This document shows positions 43,343-51,417 of a DNA stretch of 64,000 nt, piece by piece. The stretch is from Pseudomonas khavaziana (GTDB lineage Bacteria > Pseudomonadota > Gammaproteobacteria > Pseudomonadales > Pseudomonadaceae), in contig NZ_JAHSTT010000004.1 in NCBI RefSeq assembly GCF_019145205.1, positions 310,001 through 374,000 on the forward strand, in the 5' to 3' direction. The notes under the pieces were generated by a model. That model saw nothing but the letters and a program-made list of their open reading frames with translations. It did no database searches and was not told where the DNA came from. The translations under genes were made by a program, and so were the position numbers. Every line of letters starts with the position of its first letter. Position 1 is the stretch's first letter.

Positions 43343-43888
43343 ATGTCCCTGGAACAGAATTACACAGAGATTCTCGGCCAACTCGGCGAGGACGTCTCCC
43401 GCGAGGGTCTGCTCGACACGCCAAAGCGTGCCGCCAAGGCGATGCAGTACCTCTGCCGCGGTTATGCACAGACGCTTGAAGAAGTCACCAACGGTGCCTT
43501 GTTCAGCTCCGACAACAGCGAAATGGTGCTGGTCAAGGACATCGAGCTGTACTCGTTGTGCGAGCACCACCTGCTGCCGTTTATCGGCAAGGCCCACGTT
43601 GCCTATATCCCGAGCGGCAAAGTGCTGGGCCTGTCGAAGGTCGCACGGATTGTCGACATGTATGCGCGTCGCCTGCAGATCCAGGAAAACCTCAGCCGCC
43701 AGATCGCCGATGCCGTACTGGAAGTGACCGGCGCCCTCGGCGTGGCCGTAGTGATCGAGGCCAAGCACATGTGCATGATGATGCGCGGTGTGGAGAAACA
43801 GAATTCGTCGATGATCACCTCGGTGATGCTCGGTGAATTCCGCGACAACGCAGCTACCCGCAGTGAATTCCTCAGCCTGATCAAGTAA
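43343..43888 (+). CDS. folE: GTP cyclohydrolase I
   Basis: 181-residue GTP cyclohydrolase I: metal site CEHHLLPF (near 73), [15 protein letters not shown] and the closing [14 protein letters not shown] (near 143-156). It converts GTP to 7,8-dihydroneopterin triphosphate for folate and pterins. The length is normal; the start ATG is at 43343, behind AGGTAG. An intrinsic terminator follows. Confidence 0.96.
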   Translation: MSLEQNYTEILGQLGEDVSREGLLDTPKRAAKAMQYLCRGYAQTLEEVTNGALFSSDNSEMVLVKDIELYSLCEHHLLPFIGKAHVAYIPSGKVLGLSKVARIVDMYARRLQIQENLSRQIADAVLEVTGALGVAVVIEAKHMCMMMRGVEKQNSSMITSVMLGEFRDNAATRSEFLSLIK

Positions 43889-43900
43889 CGGGCGAGTAGT

Positions 43901-43932
43901 AAAAAAACCGGCGTTCATCGCCGGTTTTTTTT
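43901..43932 (+). terminator. Intrinsic terminator of folE
   Basis: AAAACCGGCGTTCATCGCCGG followed by T8: perfect GC stem directly after folE. Confidence 0.92.
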
Positions 43933-43989
43933 CGCCTGCAGAAATCAGGTAAGCTGCGACCCCTCAGTTATGGGCAAGAGGTAACAGCC

Positions 43990-44361
43990 ATGTTCGTCAA
44001 AGCACTTCGAGTGGGCCTCGGCCAAATCATCATCGCCGGCGATTTCCTGACCCGCCCACGCAAAAAACAACGCCCCGCCGAACAACAGGCGCAAGTGGAC
44101 GAAGCGGCCAAGAGCCTGACGCTGTATCAGTTCCACGCCTGCCCGTTTTGCGTCAAGACCCGCCGTACCCTGCATCGCCTCAACGTGCCGGTTGCCCTCA
44201 AAGACGCGAAGAACAACGAGCAGGACCGCCAGACTCTGCTGGAGCAAGGTGGCAAAATCAAGGTGCCGTGCCTGCGCATCGAAGAAAACGGCCAGACCAC
44301 CTGGATGTACGACTCCAAGGTGATCATCGAGTACCTGGACAAGCGCTTCGCTGCGATCTGA
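43990..44361 (+). CDS. Glutaredoxin-like protein
   Basis: 123-residue protein: residues 1-40 include a short hydrophobic stretch (LGQIIIAGDFL), then a thioredoxin-fold domain with LYQFHACPFCVKTRRTLHRL (active CPFC, near 52-55) and VPCLRIEENGQTTWMYDSKVIIEYL, as in glutaredoxins and GST N-domains. It may reduce glutathione-mixed disulfides. The start is plausible but no strong ribosome site is seen. Confidence 0.83.
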   Translation: MFVKALRVGLGQIIIAGDFLTRPRKKQRPAEQQAQVDEAAKSLTLYQFHACPFCVKTRRTLHRLNVPVALKDAKNNEQDRQTLLEQGGKIKVPCLRIEENGQTTWMYDSKVIIEYLDKRFAAI

Positions 44362-44378
44362 AGCACACTGCGGTCAAT

Positions 44379-44478
44379 GTAGGAGCGGGTTTGCTCGCGA
44401 AAAACTCTCAGGCACCGCGTTTACTCAGGAAGCACGCGTTATCGTTGACGTTTTTCGCGAGCAAGCTCGCTCCTACAG
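44379..44478. repeat. REP palindrome pair
   Basis: Two inverted copies of TGTAGGAGCGGGTTTGCTCG / CGAGCAAGCTCGCTCCTACA at the ends of a 100-base region between convergent genes. Confidence 0.85.
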
Positions 44479-44481
44479 AAA

Positions 44482-44802
44482 TCAGGTCGGTGTTATCAGG
44501 TCCAGATCCAGCAGTGCCGAGCCCAGGCACTTACCGTGGGCGTCCAGGGCCAGTGAGCGTGTCACGCCGCCGCGCAGGATTCCCGGCAGAACGAAGTTCA
44601 GCCCCTGCACGCTCGGCAGCTCATAACGCCGTACCGGCGGCGCATCAAGTTCACGTAAACCGGCAAAGAACTCGGCCACGCGCTCAGCAGTCAACTGTTC
44701 ACACAGCAACGGATAATCCTCGGCGCGATAAGCAATGATGGAAATGTTCGACGTGTCGCCCTTATCCCCGGTGCGGGAATGGGCCAGCATGTGCAGTTTC
44801 AT
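44482..44802 (-). CDS. AtuA C-terminal-like small protein
   Basis: 106-residue protein: LAHSRTGDKGDTSNISIIAYR and an end LNFVLPGILRGGVTRSLALDAHGK resemble the C-terminal part of AtuA-like proteins encoded separately. The start overlaps the preceding AtuA-like gene stop (ATGA). Together they form a two-component complex of unknown activity. Function uncertain. Confidence 0.82.
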   Translation of the reverse strand: MKLHMLAHSRTGDKGDTSNISIIAYRAEDYPLLCEQLTAERVAEFFAGLRELDAPPVRRYELPSVQGLNFVLPGILRGGVTRSLALDAHGKCLGSALLDLDLITPT

Positions 44803-46124
44803 ACTTCAATCCTCACCTTGACCGACTCTCGGGGCAGCAATAACGAGGCTACCGCCACCACCTGGCGCACGTTCTTGCTCGCGCCTCCACCACCGCTAGG
44901 GCCGTTGGTGTAGAGGGTTTCCACTTCATTGCCGACGCGCACGGCTTCACTGCGTTCCTCACAACGGGCCGCCACCCGCAGACGTACTTCCCAGGGTTCA
45001 ACACTGCTGCGCTGGCCGTGCAGCGCGTCTATGCCGATCAACTCGGCGCGCACCTCCTGCATCTTCACGCCCATCAATTCCAGACGTTTGAGTACAACGT
45101 CTCGTGCCAGCTGCGCCCGTGCGACAGCCCCCGGACCGCCGTAGGACATCTGTCCCTCACCGATCCAGCCATCCAGATAACCGACGCTGACCTTCAATTG
45201 TTCAGGCCGCGCACGGCCATCAGCGCCCTGGATACGCACTCGGTCCACGTTCTCCTCGACAAACCCAACCTGGGAAAAATCGGCGGTCACATCCGGGGTC
45301 AAATAAGCGGCAGGGTCATGCACTTCGTAGATCAACTGCTCGGCGCATGTGGCCCGGCTGATCCGCCCCCCGGAGCCTGTGACTTTGGTGATCAAGGCGT
45401 GGCCATCCGCATCGACTTCAGCCAGCGGAAAACCCAGGCACGCCAGGTCATCCACATCCTTGAAACCCGGGTCGGCAAAATAACCGCCACTGACCTGCCC
45501 GGCACATTCGAGCAAATGCCCAACCAAAGTGCCGCGACCCAGACGCTGCCAATCATCAGCGGCCCAGCCAAACTCAAACATCTGCGGCGCCAGGAACAAC
45601 GAAGGGTCGGCCACACGCCCGGTGATCACCACATCAGCGTCGACGCGCAGCGCCTCAAGAATGCCGTCCACCCCCAGGTAGGCATTCGCGGAAATCAGGC
45701 GCTCGCCGAGGGAAGCAACGGTCTGGCCGTTATCCAGCAACTGCTCGCCAGGCAAGGCGTGCAGTACATCATCGCCCACCACGGCCACCACCTTGAGGCC
45801 AAGGCCGAGTTCGGCGGCAATACGCCGTACTTCAATGGCAGCCGCCAGCGGGTTGGCCGCGCCCATATTGGTGATCACGCGCAAGCGGCGACGCCCTGCA
45901 AGCCGTCCGACAAAGGGCAAGACCCGGTGCATGCGCTCACCCAGCAGCGGGTCGTAACCGCCCTGCGGGTCGCTGATACGCACCTGCTGCGCCAGGGCAA
46001 TGGTGCGTTCGGCCAGGCATTCGAACACCAGGTAATCCAGGTCGCCCTGTTCGGCCAGTTCCACAGCCGGTTCTATGCGATCGCCGGAATAGCCGGCGCC
46101 GGAACCGATACGCAATGTATTCAT
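44799..46124 (-). CDS. AtuA-like (DUF1446) protein
   Basis: 441-residue DUF1446/AtuA protein: IGSGAGYSGDRIEPAVELAEQG at the N-terminus is typical, and DADVVITGRVADPSLFLAP lies near the middle. AtuA-like proteins belong to acyclic terpene and other acid catabolic systems, but their reaction is unproven. It is followed by the small partner gene and preceded by a CitMHS transporter; the three genes and the divergent LysR gene form a probable catabolic unit for an organic acid. Confidence 0.85.
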   Translation of the reverse strand: MNTLRIGSGAGYSGDRIEPAVELAEQGDLDYLVFECLAERTIALAQQVRISDPQGGYDPLLGERMHRVLPFVGRLAGRRRLRVITNMGAANPLAAAIEVRRIAAELGLGLKVVAVVGDDVLHALPGEQLLDNGQTVASLGERLISANAYLGVDGILEALRVDADVVITGRVADPSLFLAPQMFEFGWAADDWQRLGRGTLVGHLLECAGQVSGGYFADPGFKDVDDLACLGFPLAEVDADGHALITKVTGSGGRISRATCAEQLIYEVHDPAAYLTPDVTADFSQVGFVEENVDRVRIQGADGRARPEQLKVSVGYLDGWIGEGQMSYGGPGAVARAQLARDVVLKRLELMGVKMQEVRAELIGIDALHGQRSSVEPWEVRLRVAARCEERSEAVRVGNEVETLYTNGPSGGGGASKNVRQVVAVASLLLPRESVKVRIEV

Positions 46125-46125
46125 C

Positions 46126-47418
46126 TCAAATCACTCCCAGGAGCAATGCCGTCAGGGTCATCAACACCGACGCGGCAAACAGGAAAGGAATGGTGAAGCG
46201 CTGGTGATCGGCCAGCTCGATCTTGCACAGGCCCACCAGCAGGAAGGTTGCGGGGGTCAGCGGGCTGACCGGGAAACCAGTGGTGTGCACGCCCAGCAAC
46301 GAGGCCTGGGCCACTTGCAGGGGGTCGACGCCCAAGGCTTTGCCGACTTCGGCGATCACCGGCATCACACCGAAATAATAGGAATCGGGATCAAACAACA
46401 TGCTCAAGGGCATGGATAAAAAGCCCACCACTGCCGGGATCAACTTGCCGTGACCCGCCGGAATCTGCGCCACCGCCACTTCGGCGATGGCCTTGAGCAT
46501 GCCGGTGCCTTGCATGATGCCGGTGAACACCCCGGCGGCGAGCAGGATACTGGCCATCGTCAGCGCGGTTTTCGCATGGGCGTCGATGCGTGCACGCTGG
46601 GCGTCGACGTTGGGGTAATTGATACACAGCGCGATCACGGTGCCGAGCATGAACATCACCACCGGGTCGACCCAACCGGCGATCATCACCACCATCACCA
46701 GTACGGTCAGGAGCAGGTTGACCCAAAACAGCCGTGGGCGGCGCAGCTTGATATCGTCATCGCTGAGTACCCGCTGCGGCACTGCATCTACCGTGGAGCC
46801 GGCGCCCAGGCCGAGGCGCTTTTCTTCACGATGGCCCAGCCACCAGGCACAGGCGAAGACAAAGATCAGCCCGACGATCTGCACCGGGATCAACGGCTGG
46901 AACAGGTCAGCGACAGGCACATGCAGGGCCGCCGATGAGCGCAATACCGGCCCGGTCCAGGGCAGGAAGTTGACCCCCGCCGCCATTGCGCAAACGCAGG
47001 CGAGAATGCGCTTGTCGATGCCCAGCCGCGTATACAACGGCAGCATCGCCGGCACCGTCACTAGAAAGGTCACCGCACCAGAGCCGTCCAAGTGCACCAG
47101 CAACGCCAAGGTCGCGGTACCGACCACAATCCTTGTGGGACGCGTCTCTACCGTGCGCAGGATGCGATCAATGATGGGGTCAAGCATGCCGGCGTCGGTC
47201 ATGATCCCGAAAAACAGGATTGCGAAGACAAACATGCCGACCACGGGGGCGACGTTCTTGATCCCGGTAATGATGAAGGCACTGGTCTGCAGGCCGAACC
47301 CACCGAGCAGCGCGGCGATGATCGGCAAGGCGATCAGGGCCACCAGCGGTGAGAGGCGCTTGCTCATGACGGCAGCGAGCAGGCAGAGGATGGTGATGAC
47401 ACCCAGGGTTGCGAGCAT
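46126..47418 (-). CDS. CitMHS-family citrate/organic acid transporter
   Basis: 430-residue transporter with about twelve membrane segments, including LDGSGAVTFLVTVPAMLPLY and DPDSYYFGVMPVIAEVG, motifs of the CitMHS family (metal-citrate:H+ symporters). It ends one base before the AtuA-like gene start and so is co-transcribed with it. The substrate is likely a carboxylate degraded by the AtuA-like system; citrate itself is not assured. Confidence 0.88.
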   Translation of the reverse strand: MLATLGVITILCLLAAVMSKRLSPLVALIALPIIAALLGGFGLQTSAFIITGIKNVAPVVGMFVFAILFFGIMTDAGMLDPIIDRILRTVETRPTRIVVGTATLALLVHLDGSGAVTFLVTVPAMLPLYTRLGIDKRILACVCAMAAGVNFLPWTGPVLRSSAALHVPVADLFQPLIPVQIVGLIFVFACAWWLGHREEKRLGLGAGSTVDAVPQRVLSDDDIKLRRPRLFWVNLLLTVLVMVVMIAGWVDPVVMFMLGTVIALCINYPNVDAQRARIDAHAKTALTMASILLAAGVFTGIMQGTGMLKAIAEVAVAQIPAGHGKLIPAVVGFLSMPLSMLFDPDSYYFGVMPVIAEVGKALGVDPLQVAQASLLGVHTTGFPVSPLTPATFLLVGLCKIELADHQRFTIPFLFAASVLMTLTALLLGVI

Positions 47419-47529
47419 GGGTTACTCCAGGACGGCCTGGTTGGCCGGTTATTGTTTTCCCTGGAGTATTGGAAGCGGGTTAGTCTTTGTAAATTGGAAT
47501 ATTCGGCCTAGCACGTTCGGAAAAACAGA

Positions 47530-48426
47530 ATGAAAAACTCGATCCAGCACATTCAGGCTTTCCTCGCCGTTGCCCGCACCGGCAGTTTTACCAAGGCCGC
47601 GAATGAGCTGCATCTGTCGCCGTCGGCCCTGACCGTGCAGGTGCAACAACTGGAAGACTGGCTCGGCGTCGCCCTGCTCGACCGCAGCCCGCGCCACGTG
47701 AGTATTACCGCTGCCGGCCAGGAGGCGCGCGGGCCCATGGAGAAACTGCTGCTGGACCTGGACAACATCGTCACCGGCTCCCGCGACCTGGCCGCCCTGC
47801 GCCGGGGCGTGGTGACCATCGCCGCCCTGCCTTCGGTATGCGCCGGCGCCCTGCCCCCGGCCTTGCGCCTGTTTCGCCAGCGCTTTGCCGGCATTGAGGT
47901 GCGCCTGCATGACTTGGTGGCCCATCGCATTCATGCCCAGGTGCGCAACGGCGAGGTGGATTTCGGCATTGGGGTACGCGCGCGCTTGAGTCATGGCTTG
48001 GAATTTCTGCCGGTGCTGAATGACCGCTTGTGTGCGTTTGTGCCGCTGGACCATCGGCTGACGCGCTATCGCTCACTGACCCTGGAGCAACTGGCAGAGC
48101 AGCCGATCATCCTTACCGGACGCGACAGCAGCGTGCGCGAACAGGTGGACGCCCTGTTTGACGAGACCCGATTGACGCTGAACGCGGGCATGGAGGCCAA
48201 CTACATGTCGACGGTATTGGCATTGGTGCGCCAGGGGCTGGGAATCAGCGTGCTGCCGGAGTCAGCGGCAGACAGCCTGGAAGGGCTGAAGCGGATCGAC
48301 ATCAAGCACCCCGGGGTAAATCGAGAGATTGGCTTGATCAGTCGCAGTGGGATGACGTTGAGCCCGGCAGCACAACGCTGCTTTGAGCTGCTCAATGAAG
48401 AATTATCCGATACGCCGCTGCGCTGA
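47530..48426 (+). CDS. LysR family transcriptional regulator
   Basis: 298-residue LTTR: N-terminal winged HTH (HIQAFLAVARTGSFTKAANELHLSPSALTVQVQQLEDWLG, residues 4-43) and a periplasmic-binding-like effector domain (about 90-295). It is divergent from the CitMHS-AtuA operon and probably regulates it, in the usual LysR arrangement with a shared 111-base control region. Confidence 0.92.
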   Translation: MKNSIQHIQAFLAVARTGSFTKAANELHLSPSALTVQVQQLEDWLGVALLDRSPRHVSITAAGQEARGPMEKLLLDLDNIVTGSRDLAALRRGVVTIAALPSVCAGALPPALRLFRQRFAGIEVRLHDLVAHRIHAQVRNGEVDFGIGVRARLSHGLEFLPVLNDRLCAFVPLDHRLTRYRSLTLEQLAEQPIILTGRDSSVREQVDALFDETRLTLNAGMEANYMSTVLALVRQGLGISVLPESAADSLEGLKRIDIKHPGVNREIGLISRSGMTLSPAAQRCFELLNEELSDTPLR

Positions 48427-48454
48427 ATGTGGGAGGGGGCAAGCCCCCTCCCAC
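48427..48454. repeat. REP palindrome
   Basis: Single perfect GTGGGAGGGGGCAAGCCCCCTCCCAC palindrome between the convergent LysR and GST genes; it may terminate both. Confidence 0.85.
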
Positions 48455-48468
48455 CTTTGCGCCTGTGT

Positions 48469-49071
48469 TTAATCCACCATGGTCACATGCTTCGGATGCC
48501 TGGCCACTCGCTGCAACCACGCCTGCACCGCCGGGTAAGGCGCCAGGTCGAAGCCCCCTTCATGGGCCACATGGGTGTAGGCATACAGCGCAATATCGGC
48601 AATCGAATACTGCTCACCCACCAAGTACGGCGTGGCTTGCAGCTGGCGTTCCATGACCCTCAAGGCCTTGTAACCGCCCTTGTGGGTGGTCTTGTATTCC
48701 TCAAGGCGATCTTCCGGCATGTTCAGGTAGAACTGGATAAACCGCGCCACCGCAATATATGGCTCATGGCTGTACTGCTCGAAAAACTGCCACTGCAATA
48801 CCTGGGTGCGCAGACGCGGTTCGGACGGCAGGAACTCACTGCCATCGGCGAGAAAGTTAAGAATCGCATTGGACTCCCACAGGCAGGTACCGTCTTCCAG
48901 CTCCAGTACCGGGATCTTGCCGTTGGGGTTCTTGGCCAGGAATTCAGCGGTCTCGGTGTCGCCGTTGAGGATGTCGACATCGATCCATTGATACGGGATG
49001 CCCAGCAGATTGAGCATCAGTTTGACTTTGTAGCAGTTGCCCGACTTGTAATCGCCATAAACCTTGTACAT
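48469..49071 (-). CDS. Glutathione S-transferase
   Basis: 200-residue GST: N-terminal thioredoxin domain (MYKVYGDYKSGNCYKVKLML, then NPNGKIPVLELEDG and the Glu-Ser motif CLWESNAILNFL near 65) and an all-helical C-domain (YSIADIALYAYTHVA N-capping box near 150). Typical bacterial soluble GST; substrate unknown. GGGGA precedes the ATG. Confidence 0.9.
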   Translation of the reverse strand: MYKVYGDYKSGNCYKVKLMLNLLGIPYQWIDVDILNGDTETAEFLAKNPNGKIPVLELEDGTCLWESNAILNFLADGSEFLPSEPRLRTQVLQWQFFEQYSHEPYIAVARFIQFYLNMPEDRLEEYKTTHKGGYKALRVMERQLQATPYLVGEQYSIADIALYAYTHVAHEGGFDLAPYPAVQAWLQRVARHPKHVTMVD

Positions 49072-49378
49072 GGGGCTCCCCTTATGCCGCTTGTGCGCTC
49101 TGACCGAATGCTTGCGCCGATAAGGTGCGGGTGTCGAGGAGTTGTTTCAAGGCGAGCGGCAGAATAATTACCCAGCACGTCCTGGAAAATCGCCTTTCAT
49201 CTCCTTTCGTCCAGACAATCGAAAACATTATTTGCTTTATTTGTATACAAAAGCATAATTCGCTTCGTGCGAGTTCCTGACCTTTTGGTCAACAAACCCG
49301 CCAGTACCTCAAAGTGCTGTTGCCCACTCATGTGACCGGCGCTGGAAATAACAATAAAACGATTGAGGAGTACTCGCT
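49072..49378. other. Intergenic region upstream of purine permease
   Basis: 307 bases, AT-rich at 49190-49260. Contains the palindrome TTGTATACAA at 49241-49250, described separately. No gene is supportable. Confidence 0.5.
49241..49250. promoter_or_regulatory. Candidate operator, TTGTATACAA
   Basis: Perfect 10-base palindrome, identical to that before puuE. It lies about 130 bases before the permease start. The GTATAC core suits a FadR-type GntR regulator, which is an inference. Confidence 0.6.
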
Positions 49379-50725
49379 GTGGATAGCCGTAAAACCGAAG
49401 CCCCTACATTGGACCTCGCCGCGCCGCAAGGTGGCTGGCTGGAGCGCCTGTTCAAACTGCGCTTGCATGGCACCACAGTGAAGACCGAGCTGATCGCCGG
49501 CCTCACCACCTTCATCACCATGGCCTACATCATATTCGTCAACCCCAACATCATGGCTGACGCCGGTATCGATCACGGCGCGGCGTTTGTCGCCACGTGC
49601 ATCGCCGCCGCCCTGGGCTGCCTGTTGATGGGCCTGTACGCCAACTGGCCGGTGGGCCTGGCGCCGGGCATGGGCTTGAACGCCTTTTTCACTTACACCG
49701 TGGTCGGCACCATGGGCTACACCTGGGAAACCGCCCTAGGCGCGGTATTTGTCTCGGGTGTGCTGTTCATGATTCTGACGCTGTCACGCATTCGCGAATG
49801 GCTGCTCAATAGCATCCCGGTCAGCCTGCGCCATGCCATGGGCGCAGGCGTCGGCTTGTTCCTCGGGGTGATCGGCCTGAAAACCGCAGGCATCATCGTC
49901 GACAGCCCGGCCACCTTGATCAAGCTCGGTTCCCTGCACGAACCGGCACCGCTGCTGGCGGCGGTGTGTTTCCTGCTGATTGCCATCCTCAGTTATCACC
50001 GTGTATTCGGCGCGATCCTGATCAGCATCATTGCCGTAACCCTCGCGGGCTGGGGCCTGGGCCTGGTGCATTACAACGGCATTGCCTCCATCCCACCGAG
50101 CCTGGCACCGACCTGGATGGCCATGGATGTGATGGGTGTGTTCAATGTGAGCATGATCAGCGTGGTATTTGCCTTTCTTTTTGTACACATGTTTGACACT
50201 GCCGGTACACTGATGGGCGTTGCCCAACGTGCCGGACTGGTGAAGGCCGACGGCAAGATCGACAACCTGTCTCGCGCATTGAAGGCCGACAGTGCTTCCA
50301 GCGTGTTCGGCGCCATGGTGGGTGTACCACCCGTGACCAGTTATGTAGAAAGCGCCGCAGGCGTGGCGGCCGGTGGTCGCACCGGCTTGACTGCCGTGAC
50401 CGTGGGCGTGCTGTTCGTGGCGGCGATGTTTTTCGCCCCATTGGCAGGCATGATTCCCGCTTACGCCACTGCGGGCGCGTTGATTTATGTGGCAATGTTG
50501 ATGATGGCGAGCATGGCCCATATCAACTGGGATGAAGCCACCGACAGCATCCCGGCGATCGTCACCGCGATCATGATGCCGCTGACGTTCTCGGTCGCCG
50601 ATGGGATCGCCCTGGGCTTTATCACTTATGTGGCGCTCAAGGCCGGCACCGGCAAATACCGGGAGATTTCCGTCAGCCTGTGGGTGCTCTGCGCGATTTT
50701 TATCGCCAAGTTCATCTTCCTGTAG
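49379..50725 (+). CDS. NCS2 family purine permease, AzgA-like
   Basis: 448-residue permease with about 12-14 membrane segments. GTG start with GAGGAG 8 bases upstream. Motifs seen: LTTFITMAYIIFVNPNIMADAG and GMGLNAFFTYTVVG near the N-terminus, later SYVESAAGVAAGGRTGLTAVTVG, typical of AzgA/GhxP-type adenine, guanine and hypoxanthine transporters. The candidate operator shared with the urate genes supports purine uptake. A terminator follows. Confidence 0.9.
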   Translation: MDSRKTEAPTLDLAAPQGGWLERLFKLRLHGTTVKTELIAGLTTFITMAYIIFVNPNIMADAGIDHGAAFVATCIAAALGCLLMGLYANWPVGLAPGMGLNAFFTYTVVGTMGYTWETALGAVFVSGVLFMILTLSRIREWLLNSIPVSLRHAMGAGVGLFLGVIGLKTAGIIVDSPATLIKLGSLHEPAPLLAAVCFLLIAILSYHRVFGAILISIIAVTLAGWGLGLVHYNGIASIPPSLAPTWMAMDVMGVFNVSMISVVFAFLFVHMFDTAGTLMGVAQRAGLVKADGKIDNLSRALKADSASSVFGAMVGVPPVTSYVESAAGVAAGGRTGLTAVTVGVLFVAAMFFAPLAGMIPAYATAGALIYVAMLMMASMAHINWDEATDSIPAIVTAIMMPLTFSVADGIALGFITYVALKAGTGKYREISVSLWVLCAIFIAKFIFL

Positions 50726-50740
50726 TCCGGGAATGGCTGA

Positions 50741-50770
50741 AAAACCGCCTCACCTTCGGGTGGGGCTTTT
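50741..50770 (+). terminator. Intrinsic terminator after permease
   Basis: Stem GCCTCACC-TTC-GGGTGGGGC with flanking A and T runs, shortly after the permease stop. Confidence 0.8.
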
Positions 50771-50790
50771 GCATGAAGGGAGGAATGTAG

Positions 50791-51417
50791 ATGAACCTGG
50801 AAACCTGGCTGCTGTTCAGCGGCGCTGCATTGGTCGTGATCCTGATCCCCGGCCCGCTGTCGCTGCTGATGATCAGCAACAGCCTCAACTACGGCCTGCG
50901 CCGTTCGTACCCGGCGTTTCTGGGCGGCGTGTTTGCTTCGATCTGCCTGCTGAGCGCTTCGGCTTTGGGCCTGGGTGCGCTACTGCTGGCCTCGGAGCAA
51001 CTGTTCAGCGCCCTGAAGGTCGTGGGTGCGCTGTACCTGGCCTACCTCGCCTGGCAGAGCTGGCAGCAATCGCGTCAACCAAGCCACGCCACCGAAGTCC
51101 CGCAGGCCCAGGCGACGCCGCGCTTTCGCAGCCTGTTTGGCCGGGCTTTTGTGCTGGGCGCCAGCAACCCCAAGGACATCTTGTTCTTCGCAGCCTTCCT
51201 GCCACAATTTCTCAGCAGCCAACAGGCGTTCCTGCCGCAGTTGCTGGTCATGATCGCCACCTGGACCGTGCTCGACCTGTTGTGCAAACTGGCCTACGGC
51301 CTGGGTGCCCATGGCGCTGCGCGGTATTTGCGCAGCGGTTCGGGGCAAAGCTGGTTCAACCGGATCAGTGCTGCACTGTTTGGCGGCGCGGCGGCCACCG
51401 CATTGCTCAAGGGGTGA
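50791..51417 (+). CDS. LysE family translocator
   Basis: 208-residue protein with six membrane segments, starting LLFSGAALVVILIPGPLSLLMISNSLNYG, the PGP motif of LysE/RhtB amino-acid exporters, and a VGALYLAYLAWQSW second signature. It exports an amino acid or a derivative; the substrate is unknown. It overlaps the convergent giant protein gene by 11 bases. Confidence 0.9.
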   Translation: MNLETWLLFSGAALVVILIPGPLSLLMISNSLNYGLRRSYPAFLGGVFASICLLSASALGLGALLLASEQLFSALKVVGALYLAYLAWQSWQQSRQPSHATEVPQAQATPRFRSLFGRAFVLGASNPKDILFFAAFLPQFLSSQQAFLPQLLVMIATWTVLDLLCKLAYGLGAHGAARYLRSGSGQSWFNRISAALFGGAAATALLKG